Assembly: GCF_045207785.1 (NCBI RefSeq)
Contig: NZ_CP108776.1
Span: 5,084,001-5,148,000 of the forward strand
Length of the DNA: 64,000 nucleotides
DNA from: Embleya sp045207785
Lineage (GTDB): Bacteria > Actinomycetota > Actinomycetes > Streptomycetales > Streptomycetaceae
Direction: 5' to 3'
Part shown: piece by piece, positions 21,653 through 29,739 of the stretch
Position numbering within the stretch: the first letter of the stretch is position 1
Layout of the letters: each line of letters opens with the position of its first letter
The notes under the pieces: model-generated
Told to the model about the DNA's origin: nothing
The model's database searches: none
What the model saw: only the letters and a program-made list of their open reading frames with translations
Program-made: the position numbers and the translations under genes

Positions 21653-21943
21653 CGTGCCCCCTCCCGACGGTGCCCTCCCCGATGTAGGGGCGATCCTGCC
21701 ACGGCGGCCCGATTCGCGTCTCGGCGGATCTCGGGCATTCCGGCGGCTGTGGCCCGGGCCCTTGTGTGACGCCCCGCCGGGTGATGCGATGAGGGCGCCG
21801 AGGCGATCCCTCGCACCTGATCGATGTGTCGCTTCCCCAAGTCGCCTGATCGGCCGAAAAGGGGTGTAAGCGGCGCATACTGGTTGCATGGGTGCTTCGG
21901 CCCGTCAGGCGAGTCGATATACCGATGCGATCAGGAGATGGCG

Positions 21944-22837
21944 ATGTTCGAGGAGGCCCAGTATCTGGCCCCGGTCACCCGGCGGGCCGACGGCGGAGTC
22001 GAGGTCGAGCTGTCCCGCAGCCACCCGGGCTTCGCCGACGAGGTCTACCGCGACCGGCGCAACCGGATCGCGGCACTGGCACTCGACCACCGGCGGGGCG
22101 AACCGATCCCCGAGGTCGAGTACACCGAGGAGGAGCACGAGGTCTGGCGTCTGGTCTCGCGCGAGCTTTCCATCTCGCACGAGCAGTACGCGGTAGCCGA
22201 CTACCTGGACGGCGCCGCCCGGCTGAAGCTGCCGACCGAGCGGATCCCGCAGCTGGAGGAGGTCAGCAGCGCGCTCCAACCGCTGACCGGCTTCCGCTAC
22301 CTGCCGGCGGCCGGCCTGGTCCCGCTGCGCGACTTCTACGGTTCGCTGGCCGATTCCTACTTCCACTCGACGCAGTACATCCGGCACCACAGCGTCCCGC
22401 TGTACACGCCGGAGCCCGACGTGGTGCACGAGGTCATCGGCCACGCCAACATGCTCGCGTCGGACCGCTTCGCCGACCTGTACCGGGTCGCGGGCGAGGC
22501 CGCCCAGCGGGTCGAGAGCCGCGAGGCGCTCGAATTCGTCTCGAAGGTCTTCTGGTTCACGCTGGAGTTCGGCGTCATGCGCGAGGCCGGTGCGCTCAAG
22601 GCCTACGGCGCGGGCATCCTGTCCTCGTACGGCGAGATCCGCGAGTTCCGCACCGTCGACATCCGCGACCTGGACCTGATCGCGATGGGCACGATGCAGT
22701 ACGACATCACCCACTACCAGGACATCCTGTACGCGGCCGACTCGATGACCCACCTGGAGGACGTGGTGGGCGGCTTCTGGGCGAACTGCGACGACGCGTC
22801 GATCGCGGCCCTGACCGCCTCGGCGAAAACCCCGTAG
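21944..22837 (+). CDS. phhA: Phenylalanine 4-monooxygenase
   Basis: Pterin- and iron-dependent hydroxylase converting phenylalanine to tyrosine. The 297-residue single-domain enzyme carries the iron-site motif VHEVIGHANML (His162, His166) and a downstream Glu in WFTLEFGVM. RYLPAAGLVPLRDF and YIRHHSVPLYTPEPD are also conserved in the family. ATG 21944 is preferred over ATG 21938 because AGGAG at 21933-21937 is then six bases upstream. No pterin recycling gene is adjacent. It is divergent from the dynamin operon and probably starts from a promoter with CATACT near 21876. Confidence 0.92.
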   Translation: MFEEAQYLAPVTRRADGGVEVELSRSHPGFADEVYRDRRNRIAALALDHRRGEPIPEVEYTEEEHEVWRLVSRELSISHEQYAVADYLDGAARLKLPTERIPQLEEVSSALQPLTGFRYLPAAGLVPLRDFYGSLADSYFHSTQYIRHHSVPLYTPEPDVVHEVIGHANMLASDRFADLYRVAGEAAQRVESREALEFVSKVFWFTLEFGVMREAGALKAYGAGILSSYGEIREFRTVDIRDLDLIAMGTMQYDITHYQDILYAADSMTHLEDVVGGFWANCDDASIAALTASAKTP

Positions 22838-22944
22838 CGCGACGCACGACCGTCATTCACTCGCGCGGGCGACCCGACCCCGAACACCCGGTCGCCCGCC
22901 CGAGTGGCGGCATACGCTCGCCCCGACCACGGAAGGGGCTCAGA

Positions 22945-23520
22945 ATGTCAGCCATGACGCACGAGATCCCCACGCAGGAAGACGTCGTCCTGGACGGCTT
23001 CCTGGCGTTGGACACCCCCCTGGGCTTCCGCGCCGAGCTGATCGAGGGGGAGATCGTCGTGACACCACCACCGCTGGGAAATCACGAGCGCGTCGTGAGT
23101 TCGGTGCTGCGCCAGATCATCGCGGGCACGGCCACCGCCATGGACTTCTCCGGCAACAAGGGTCTCAAGGTGGACGGCGGATCGGCCGCGCGCAACCACG
23201 TCATCCCGGACGGCACGTTCGCTCCGGAGGAGCTCGACCTGTTTCTCGACGCGGAGTCCTGGATGGCCTGCGACGGTGTGGCACTGGTCCTGGAAGTCAC
23301 CTCACAGCGCGCCGAGATCGATCGTGAGGCCAAGCGACAGTCCTACGCGCGCAGTGCCATTCCGCTCTACCTCCTGGTGGATCGGGAGCACGGCAAGGTG
23401 ACGCTGTTCTCCGCACCCGAAGGCGACGACTACACGGAGATCCACACCGGGCCGTTCGGTAAGCAGATCGATCTGCCGGCGCCGTTCTCGACGACCCTGG
23501 ACACCGCGAGATTCGGCTGA
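22945..23520 (+). CDS. Uma2 family (DUF820) PD-(D/E)XK nuclease-fold protein
   Basis: The 191-residue protein has the Uma2 layout: RAELIEGEIVVTPPPLGNHE, then PDGTF, LVLEVTSQRAEIDREAKRQ and YARSAIPLYLLVDREHGKV. The Asp of PDGTF and the Glu of LVLEV are the likely metal ligands of a restriction-endonuclease-like core. Members are abundant in actinobacteria and cyanobacteria, and their function is largely unknown. ATG 22945 follows GGAAGGGG. It is a singleton about 110 nt after phhA with no partner methylase or transposase, so a restriction role is not supported. Confidence 0.85.
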   Translation: MSAMTHEIPTQEDVVLDGFLALDTPLGFRAELIEGEIVVTPPPLGNHERVVSSVLRQIIAGTATAMDFSGNKGLKVDGGSAARNHVIPDGTFAPEELDLFLDAESWMACDGVALVLEVTSQRAEIDREAKRQSYARSAIPLYLLVDREHGKVTLFSAPEGDDYTEIHTGPFGKQIDLPAPFSTTLDTARFG

Positions 23521-23539
23521 GTGGGGCCGCGCCGGGGCG

Positions 23540-24760
23540 TCACCCGGCGGGCGGTGGAATTCGTCGTACGTACACCAGGCCGAAATCGCCGCCGGTGGCC
23601 AGCAGGTCGCCGGTGCGGGAGAAGACCAGGCGGCTCACGCGCTGGTCGTCGTAGCCGTCCAGGTCGACCCCGCTCGGCTCGCGGAGGTCGGCGTCGTACA
23701 GGCGCAGCGCGCCGGTACGGTTGCCGCCCACCGCGATCCGCCCGCCGTCCGGCGTGTAGCTCCAGCCGTAGCAGGTGTGCAGGATGTTCGGGTGGAACGG
23801 GTTGGTGAATTGCCAGACCACGTCCCCGGTTTCGATCGAGATCGCGTACGGGCCGTGCACCCCGCCGCGGTTCATCACCAGCAGCGTCTCGGTCGGATCG
23901 AACCCGACCCGGCCGATGTCCCACGCGAGCGGCACGCGGGTCACGAGCCGGCCGGACGCCACGTCCCACACCTCGACCTCGTTGGTGGTGTCCGCCAGCG
24001 CGTCCCGGTGACCGTAGACGACGCCCCGGCTCACCCGGCTCACCGCCAACAGCCGTCCGGACGCGGACAACGCCGCCGTCCGGCACTCGGTGGTCGGCGA
24101 CGCCGTGGACACCTCGCACACCGGCTCGCCCGCCGCGTCCAGGACGCGCACGAGGTCGCCGGCGTCGAACACCACGAGCCGCTCGCGGGCCCGGTCCCAG
24201 GACGGCCGGACGCAGTACGGGTTGAACCGCGAGTCGTCGAACTGGGTGAATCCGGCGACCGCCTCGTCCCGCCCGGTGGCCAGGTCGAGGCGGCGGGTCC
24301 GGCCTTCGATCGTGTACACCACACATTCGCCGCTCGCGTCGAACAGGGTCGCGTGGAAGATTCCCCCGCGCTCCTGCTCCGGCACCTCGAACACGGTGCG
24401 CCGGCTGCCCGTCGCCACGTCCACGAGCAGGATCGCGCCGTCGCACCCGATCACCACGGAGCTTCCGTCCGGGTGCAGGTCCATCGCCCGGGAGGTCGCC
24501 TTGCGTGGCGTCAGGAACTGCAGGGCCACCGACTCGCCCTCCGTCCCGAGTCGGACGAACCCGGCCCGCAGCGCCTTCCAGACCTCCCTGCGCAACGCGA
24601 CGGTGGCCGCCTTCGGGTCCGGGAACTCCTTGCGGGTCTCCCGGGCCTTGCCCGACCCCGTTCGACCGGACCGCACGAACTCGGCACCCAGCAGTTCGAA
24701 TCGGCGGTACTTGGGCCCGGTCGAGTCGGGCTGCACGAGCGTGATCTGTTCGGATCCCAT
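23540..24760 (-). CDS. WGR-like domain plus WD40-type beta-propeller protein
   Basis: The 406-residue protein lacks a signal peptide. Residues about 15-75 look like a decayed WGR domain: the GRTGSGKARETRKEF and ATVALRREVWKALRAGFVRL halves are there but the Trp-Gly-Arg core is not. The rest consists of repeated blades such as GCDGAILLVDVATGSRRTVF, VEVWDVASGRLVTRVPLAW and ALRLYDADLREPSGVDLDGY. WGR domains contact nucleic acid in PARPs and bacterial regulators; beta-propellers are usually scaffolds. Function is unknown. It converges on the Uma2 gene with only 19 nt between the stops. Confidence 0.75.
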   Translation of the reverse strand: MGSEQITLVQPDSTGPKYRRFELLGAEFVRSGRTGSGKARETRKEFPDPKAATVALRREVWKALRAGFVRLGTEGESVALQFLTPRKATSRAMDLHPDGSSVVIGCDGAILLVDVATGSRRTVFEVPEQERGGIFHATLFDASGECVVYTIEGRTRRLDLATGRDEAVAGFTQFDDSRFNPYCVRPSWDRARERLVVFDAGDLVRVLDAAGEPVCEVSTASPTTECRTAALSASGRLLAVSRVSRGVVYGHRDALADTTNEVEVWDVASGRLVTRVPLAWDIGRVGFDPTETLLVMNRGGVHGPYAISIETGDVVWQFTNPFHPNILHTCYGWSYTPDGGRIAVGGNRTGALRLYDADLREPSGVDLDGYDDQRVSRLVFSRTGDLLATGGDFGLVYVRRIPPPAG

Positions 24761-24804
24761 CCCGGCACGCTAACCGATACCCGGGACACCCCCGCCCGCT
24801 CGAC

Positions 24805-25098
24805 TCAGGGCGAGAAGGCGTCGATCAGCAGCCCCGCGCTCACGTACAACCCGCCGGCGAAGAGCAGGATCAGCCCCGCCACGAACATGATCTGCCGCAT
24901 GGGCCCGGCGGTCCGGGCCGCGCTGATCACACTCGCGCCCAGCAGCAGCATCCCGAGGACCATCTCGAACAGCGCGAACAACGGCGACAACAGCACCGCC
25001 ACCACCAGCGCCATGGCCGCGGTGCCGACCCGCAACACACTCGGATGCGATGCCCGAGCCATGTCCACCGCCTGTCCCTGGGCCGTGCGGGGCACCAC
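24805..25098 (-). CDS. Small membrane protein, unknown function
   Basis: The 97-residue protein has three predicted membrane helices (about 27-46, 49-61 and 69-92) and no charged catalytic motif. GTG 25098 is chosen because GGAGGGG lies about 10 bases upstream on the coding strand; ATG 25062 would shorten it by 12 residues. It lies 44 nt upstream of the propeller gene on the same strand and may be cotranscribed with it. Nothing else indicates a role. Confidence 0.55.
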   Translation of the reverse strand: MVPRTAQGQAVDMARASHPSVLRVGTAAMALVVAVLLSPLFALFEMVLGMLLLGASVISAARTAGPMRQIMFVAGLILLFAGGLYVSAGLLIDAFSP

Positions 25099-25272
25099 GA
25101 CGCGGCCCCTCCTTCGAGAATGACACGTCGTCCGTCCGCCGTCTGCCCCGAAACAACTCCCGCGTGAACCACGTCACTTGCCCGCCGGTGCGCCGAACCC
25201 CTCGACGACGCCGCCGCAGTGGCCGCGCCGAGTCCGGCGGGGATTGCCCATTTCGTCCGTCGAATGGCGCGG

Positions 25273-25302
25273 GGTGGTCGTTCGGGGATTCGAACGACCA
25301 CC
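25273..25302 (-). terminator. Perfect hairpin after a small reverse ORF
   Basis: GGTGGTCGTTCG pairs with CGAACGACCACC (12 bp, six-base loop). It begins about 14 nt after the stop of the reverse ORF at 25317-25508, the position expected of a terminator. Confidence 0.5.
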
Positions 25303-25316
25303 TCGACCAACGCGGG

Positions 25317-25508
25317 CTACTCGAACGTGGCCGCTGCCTCGCGGAGGGTGCGGACGACGGTTTCCGGGTCGTACGGGGCCGGTGGGCCCGGGGTGTAGGT
25401 GACCGCGGACAGGGGTGCCCGTGTAGCGGAAGGAGCCGTGCCGCTCGAGGGGTCGAGCGGCGCGGAGCGGGATCGATCGCGACAGGGCGCGACGATCGTG
25501 GGGCTCAC
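25317..25508 (-). pseudogene. Short reverse ORF, possible 3' remnant of a lost gene
   Basis: A 63-codon frame with GTG start, ending GPPAPYDPETVVRTLREAAA plus three residues. The last 28 residues look like a natural protein C-terminus and a terminator-like hairpin follows. The first 35 residues are Arg/Ser/Pro-rich and unconvincing. No family is recognised. It could be a remnant or a chance ORF. Confidence 0.3.
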
Positions 25509-25699
25509 ACGGGTGCTGAAAAAGGTCCTACCGGAAGAGACGAACTCCGGTCAGCGGACGGTCCGGACGGCACAGATCGCGCTCGCCTGCCGACGGAGGT
25601 CGACGTGGCGGCGCGTCGCGAGGCTGACGTCACGGTGGTTCACGAAATGGAGACTCGCAGGCACGTGCCGCAACGGTCAACGAACAGACGGGGCGTGTC

Positions 25700-26530
25700 T
25701 CACATCTCGGACGGTGCGGTCACGAAATCGATCAGTTCCTCCACTTTTCCCAGGAGCGCGGGTTCCAGGTCGCGGTACGAATTCACCGCCGCGAGGATCC
25801 GCCGCCACGCCTGTGGCGGATCCACCGGCCAGCCCAGAGCCGCGCACACACCCTCTTTCCACGGCACGCCGCGCGGCACCTCCGGCCACGCGGCGATCCC
25901 CACCGACGCCGGCCGCACCGCCTGCCAGACGTCGATATAGGGGTGTCCCACGACCAGCACCTGATCGCCCGTCACCCGCGCCGCGATCCGGCTCTCCTTC
26001 GAGCCCGGCACGAGGTGGTCCACCAGTACGCCGAGCCGACGGCCCGCGCCGGGCCCGAACTCGCGCACCATCGCCGGGAGGTCGTCGACGCCCTCCAGAT
26101 ATTCGACGACCACCCCCTCGACGCGCAGGTCGTCGCCCCACACCCGCTCGACCAACTCGGCGTCGTGCCGGCCCTCGACGTAGATGCGCCCCGCGCGCGC
26201 GACCCGGGCCCGCGCGCCCTGTACCGCCACCGAACCGGAAGCGGTCCGGCCGGGGGCGCGCACGGGACCCGCGGGCCGCGGGCGCGCGAGCGTGACGACC
26301 CGGCCGTCGATCAGGAACCCACGCGGGTCCATCGGGAAGACCCGGAGCCGGCCGTGCCGGTCCTCCAGCGTGACGGTGAAGCCCTCCGGGGTCTTCTCGA
26401 CCCGCACGACGGCACCGCAGAACCCCGTTGACGCCTCCTCCACGACCAGATCGCGGTCGGCCGCGACCTCGGGGACGGGCTTGTCCTGCTTCCATCCGGG
26501 GATCAACGACTCGGGTCCGTAGCTGCGCAT
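25700..26530 (-). CDS. DUF3097 family protein
   Basis: A 276-residue actinobacterial protein of unknown function. It opens MRSYGPESLIPGWKQDKP and contains VEASTGFCGAVVRVEK-like and VFPMDPRGFLIDGRVVTL segments. A Toprim-like stretch follows (RIYVEGRHDAELVERVWGDD, VVEYLEGVDDLPAMV, LGVLVDHLVPGSKE), then VVGHPYIDVWQAVRP. The acidic pattern EGRHDAE...DH resembles the metal site of Toprim domains, suggesting a nucleic-acid enzyme; that is inference. It is followed on the same strand by nothing close and preceded, 30 nt upstream, by the MBL hydrolase. Confidence 0.85.
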   Translation of the reverse strand: MRSYGPESLIPGWKQDKPVPEVAADRDLVVEEASTGFCGAVVRVEKTPEGFTVTLEDRHGRLRVFPMDPRGFLIDGRVVTLARPRPAGPVRAPGRTASGSVAVQGARARVARAGRIYVEGRHDAELVERVWGDDLRVEGVVVEYLEGVDDLPAMVREFGPGAGRRLGVLVDHLVPGSKESRIAARVTGDQVLVVGHPYIDVWQAVRPASVGIAAWPEVPRGVPWKEGVCAALGWPVDPPQAWRRILAAVNSYRDLEPALLGKVEELIDFVTAPSEM

Positions 26531-26560
26531 GACACGAGACGCTAGTGGGGTGACGGTACG

Positions 26561-27316
26561 TCAGTCGGGTACGACGCGCCCGGCCGCGACGTCGGCGAGC
26601 CAGTGGTTCTGCCGGACCACGAAATCCTCGTCGACCACCGCGCCGTGTCCGGGCAGCCACACGCTCGCGTCCAAGGCCCGGACCCGGCCCAGCGAATCGC
26701 TCCACTCGGCGGCGAACGCGTCCGAGCCGAACAGCGGCGGCCCGCTCTCCTCGACCATGTCGCCGGCGATCAGCACGCCGCAGTCCGGGACGTGCACCAC
26801 CAGGTCGTTGTCGGTGTGCCCGCGCCCCGGCGCGTACAGCACCACCTCGCGCCCGCCCAGGTCCACGGTCACCGCGTCCCCGGTCGGCACGAGCCGGGTC
26901 GGCGGCACGATCCGCGCGGCGTTCATCAGGTCGACGTCGAAGCCGTGCTCGATCCCACTCGCCCGACCGGCGTCCGCGTAGCGCTCCAGGTACGCCGGCA
27001 GCGCCGCGTGTCCCCAGACCTCGGCGTCGGGAAAGACCCGCAGCACGTAGTCGTTCCCGTAGCAGTGGTCGAAGTGACCGTGCGTGTTCACCACGGCGAC
27101 GATCCGATCCGGGAGCCCGTGCGCGGGCAGTTCGCGCGCGAGTGAGGACAGCAGCTCCGCCGCCTCGCGCTCGTGCGAACCGGTGTCCACGAGCAGGATC
27201 CCGTCGCGTCCCGTGACGACCGCCACATTGAGTTCGAGGCCGGGCAGTCGACGGCGCAGAACGCCCGGTCCGATCGGCTCCCAGGTGGCGTCTTTCGGCT
27301 GTTCGGCGCGTACCAT
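26561..27316 (-). CDS. Metallo-beta-lactamase fold hydrolase
   Basis: The 251-residue cytoplasmic protein has the MBL metal motif THGHFDH (His79, His81, Asp83, His84), LIAGDMVEESGPP with the bridging Asp, and a late WLPGHGAVVD His. LELNVAVVTGRDGILLVDTG begins the fold. The substrate is not identifiable: glyoxalase II-like and quinoprotein-relay-like branches are both possible. It is divergent from hrcA, so its promoter shares the roughly 140-nt gap containing the CIRCE operator. It may be cotranscribed with the DUF3097 gene, 30 nt downstream. Confidence 0.85.
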   Translation of the reverse strand: MVRAEQPKDATWEPIGPGVLRRRLPGLELNVAVVTGRDGILLVDTGSHEREAAELLSSLARELPAHGLPDRIVAVVNTHGHFDHCYGNDYVLRVFPDAEVWGHAALPAYLERYADAGRASGIEHGFDVDLMNAARIVPPTRLVPTGDAVTVDLGGREVVLYAPGRGHTDNDLVVHVPDCGVLIAGDMVEESGPPLFGSDAFAAEWSDSLGRVRALDASVWLPGHGAVVDEDFVVRQNHWLADVAAGRVVPD

Positions 27317-27366
27317 GCGTCAACCTTGGCACGGACGCAGGGGTACGGTCCGGATCGGGTGACCCG

Positions 27367-27396
27367 TACACTGGCACTCGGCGGGACGGAGTGCCA
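27367..27396 (+). promoter_or_regulatory. CIRCE operator and overlapping -10 of hrcA-dnaJ
   Basis: TGGCACTC (27372-27379), a nine-base spacer, and GAGTGCCA (27389-27396) form a perfect CIRCE-type inverted repeat. A TACACT hexamer (27367-27372) abuts the left arm and is a good -10. HrcA binding here would occlude the promoter, giving autorepression and heat induction. Confidence 0.85.
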
Positions 27397-27454
27397 ACCA
27401 GCGGGACAAACCGCAGGGAATGGGACGAGACGACGGGTCAGGGAGGTGCGCACC

Positions 27455-28471
27455 ATGCTCGACGATCGCAAGCAGGACGTGCTGCGCGCCATCGTGCAGG
27501 ACTACGTGGCGACCCAGGAGCCGGTCGGCTCCAAGGCGCTCGCGGACCGACACAACCTCGGTGTCTCACCGGCGACCATTCGCAACGACATGGCCGCGCT
27601 GGAGGAGGAGGGCTACATCACGCAGCCCCACACCAGCGCCGGCCGGGTGCCGACCGACAAGGGCTACCGGCTCTTCGTCGACCGGCTCGCGGGCGTCAAG
27701 CCGCTGTCGGGCGCCGAGCGCCGCGCGATCCAGACCTTCCTCGCGGGCGCCGTCGACCTCGACGACGTCGTGGGGCGCACGGTGCGGCTGCTCGCGCAGC
27801 TGACCCACCAGGTCGCCGTCGTGCAATACCCCTCGCTCACCCGCTCGACGATCCGGCACGTCGAGCTGCTCACGCTCGCGCCGACGCGCGTCATGCTCGT
27901 GCTGATCACCAGCACGGGCCGGGTCGAGCAGCGCGTGATGGACACGTCCGGACCGGTCGGCGAGAACCTGCTGGCCGACGTCCGCGCCCGGCTGAACAGC
28001 CGGATCACCGGCAAGCGGTTCGCCGAGGTCCCGTTGTTGGTGCAGGACCTCACCGAGCCGTTCACCGCCGAGGAACGACCGATCGTGGCGGGCATCCTCG
28101 CCACGCTCCTCGACACCCTGGTCGAGCACAAGGAAGAAAAGGTCGTCCTCGCCGGGACGGCCAACCTGACCCGATTCGGCATGGACTTCCCGAACACGAT
28201 CCGCCCGGTCCTCGAAGCACTCGAGGAACACGTCGTACTGCTTCGTCTGCTCGGCGAGGCGACCGACCCGGGGATGGTCGTGCGAATCGGACACGAGAAC
28301 ATGCACGAAGGACTGGCCGCGACCTCGGTGGTCGCCGTCGGATACGGCAGTGGGCAGGAAACGCTGGCGAAGCTCGGGGTGCTCGGGCCGACCCGAATGG
28401 ACTACCCCGGAACGATGGGAGCGGTGCGCGCCGTGGCACGGTACGTCGGACAGATCCTCGCGGAGTCGTAG
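27455..28471 (+). CDS. hrcA: Heat-inducible transcription repressor HrcA
   Basis: Winged-helix repressor that binds CIRCE with help from GroE. The 338-residue protein starts LDDRKQDVLRAIVQDYVATQ and has the DNA-reading SPATIRNDMAALEEEGYITQ, then the dimerisation and inserted domains ending in the NMHEGLAATSVVAVGYG and YPGTMGAVRAVARYV segments. ATG 27455 has GGGAGG eight bases upstream. The CIRCE operator lies 60-85 nt upstream. dnaJ starts two bases after its stop, forming a conserved hrcA-dnaJ pair. Confidence 0.97.
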   Translation: MLDDRKQDVLRAIVQDYVATQEPVGSKALADRHNLGVSPATIRNDMAALEEEGYITQPHTSAGRVPTDKGYRLFVDRLAGVKPLSGAERRAIQTFLAGAVDLDDVVGRTVRLLAQLTHQVAVVQYPSLTRSTIRHVELLTLAPTRVMLVLITSTGRVEQRVMDTSGPVGENLLADVRARLNSRITGKRFAEVPLLVQDLTEPFTAEERPIVAGILATLLDTLVEHKEEKVVLAGTANLTRFGMDFPNTIRPVLEALEEHVVLLRLLGEATDPGMVVRIGHENMHEGLAATSVVAVGYGSGQETLAKLGVLGPTRMDYPGTMGAVRAVARYVGQILAES

Positions 28472-28473
28472 AG

Positions 28474-29604
28474 TTGGCTACCGATTACTACGAGGTCCTC
28501 GGGGTGCGGCGGGACGCCACCCCGGAGGAAATCAAGAAGGCCTTCCGCCGGCTCGCTCGGGAGCTGCACCCGGACGTCAATCCGGACCCGAAGACGCAGG
28601 ACCGGTTCAAGGAGATCAACAACGCCTACGAGGTCCTCTCGGACCCGCAGAAGCGGCAGATGTACGACCTCGGCGGCGACCCGCTGTCCTCCGGGGGTGG
28701 CGGTGGCGGCGGCTTCGGGCAGGCCGGCTTCGGCTTCAGCGACATCATGGACGCGTTCTTCGGCCAGGCCAGTCAGCGCGGGCCGCGCTCGCGCACGCGC
28801 CGCGGCCAGGACGCGATGATCCGGATCGAGATCACGCTGGAAGAGGCCGCGTTCGGCACCACCCGGGAAATCCAGGTGGACACCGCGGTCACCTGCAACA
28901 CCTGCAACGGCGAGGGCGCGGCTCCGGGCACCACGGCGCAGACCTGCGACATGTGTCGCGGGCGCGGCGAGGTCAGCCAGGTCACCAAGTCCTTCCTGGG
29001 CCAGGTCATGACGTCGCGGCCGTGCCCGCAGTGCCAGGGCTTCGGCACCGTGGTCCCGCACCCGTGCCCCGAGTGCGCGGGCGACGGCCGGATCCGGGCG
29101 CGCCGCACGCTCACCGTCAAGATTCCGGCGGGCGTGGACAGCGGCACCCGGATCCAGCTCGCGGGCGAGGGCGAGGTCGGCCCCGGCGGCGGCCCCGCCG
29201 GCGATCTGTACGTCGAGATCGTCGAGGTCGCGCACACCACGTTCCAGCGCCGCGGCGACGACCTGCACTGCACGGTCACGATCCCGATGACGGCGGCGTC
29301 GCTCGGCACCAAGGTGCCGCTCCAGACGCTCGACGGCACCGAGGAGATCGACATCCGCCCCGGCACGCAGTCGGGCCAGTCGATCCCGCTGCACGGGCGC
29401 GGCATCACCCACCTGCGCGGCGGCGGGCGCGGCGACCTCGTCGTGCACGTCGAGGTGCAGACGCCGAACAAGCTCGACCCCGAGCAGGAGGAGCTGCTGA
29501 AGCGGCTCGCCAAGCTGCGCGGCGAGGAGCGGCCCTCGGGCCAGTTCACGCCGGGCCAGCAGGGCCTGTTCTCGCGCCTGAAGGACGCCTTCAACGGACG
29601 CTGA
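28474..29604 (+). CDS. dnaJ: Chaperone DnaJ (second actinobacterial copy)
   Basis: Hsp40 co-chaperone that delivers substrates to DnaK and stimulates its ATPase. The J domain has HPD at residues 32-34. A Gly-rich linker with a G-run at about 73-80 follows, then four zinc motifs CNTCNGEG, CDMCRGRG, CPQCQGFG and CPECAGDG, and the C-terminal substrate domain. Length is 376 residues. The start is a TTG, the only start-type codon between the hrcA stop and the J domain, with GGAG eight bases upstream. The linkage to hrcA matches the dnaJ2-type copy of streptomycetes, distinct from the dnaK-operon copy. Confidence 0.96.
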   Translation: MATDYYEVLGVRRDATPEEIKKAFRRLARELHPDVNPDPKTQDRFKEINNAYEVLSDPQKRQMYDLGGDPLSSGGGGGGGFGQAGFGFSDIMDAFFGQASQRGPRSRTRRGQDAMIRIEITLEEAAFGTTREIQVDTAVTCNTCNGEGAAPGTTAQTCDMCRGRGEVSQVTKSFLGQVMTSRPCPQCQGFGTVVPHPCPECAGDGRIRARRTLTVKIPAGVDSGTRIQLAGEGEVGPGGGPAGDLYVEIVEVAHTTFQRRGDDLHCTVTIPMTAASLGTKVPLQTLDGTEEIDIRPGTQSGQSIPLHGRGITHLRGGGRGDLVVHVEVQTPNKLDPEQEELLKRLAKLRGEERPSGQFTPGQQGLFSRLKDAFNGR

Positions 29605-29610
29605 GCGAAC

Positions 29611-29653
29611 CGGCGCGGGGCGAGTACCGAACCTTGGTACACGCCCCGCGCCG
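29611..29653 (+). terminator. Terminator of hrcA-dnaJ
   Basis: CGGCGCGGGGCG pairs perfectly with CGCCCCGCGCCG, with an inner GTACC/GGTAC stem, beginning seven bases after the dnaJ stop. No T tract follows. Confidence 0.8.
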
Positions 29654-29739
29654 TCGCACGTCCGGTCCCGGGCCACGCCCTAGGGTGGTGGGCGAGCACG
29701 CGAGGCGATCCACCGGAGCGAGCGGGGAGTCCGATTCCG

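Larger units (their letters stand above)
25099..25699. other. 600-nt region with little coding support
   Basis: This stretch contains only a doubtful 63-codon reverse ORF at 25317-25508 and a perfect hairpin at 25273-25302. Base composition is a little less GC-rich than the flanks. I see no insertion sequence ends, tRNA or promoter that I would defend. It may be the scar of a lost gene. Confidence 0.5.

Noticed and set aside
19892..21769. A 625-codon forward ORF antisense to the first dynamin-like gene
   Set aside because: Composition is Arg/Gly/Leu/Asp-rich, no domain is visible, and the reverse strand has complete GTPase motifs.
22945..23520. Uma2 protein as part of a restriction or defence system
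   Set aside because: No methylase, helicase or transposase is adjacent, and Uma2 singletons are common in actinobacterial genomes.
25277..25300. GTTCGAATCCC on the reverse strand, resembling a tRNA T-arm
   Set aside because: No acceptor, D or anticodon stems can be drawn around it; the segment is better explained by the perfect hairpin at 25273-25302.
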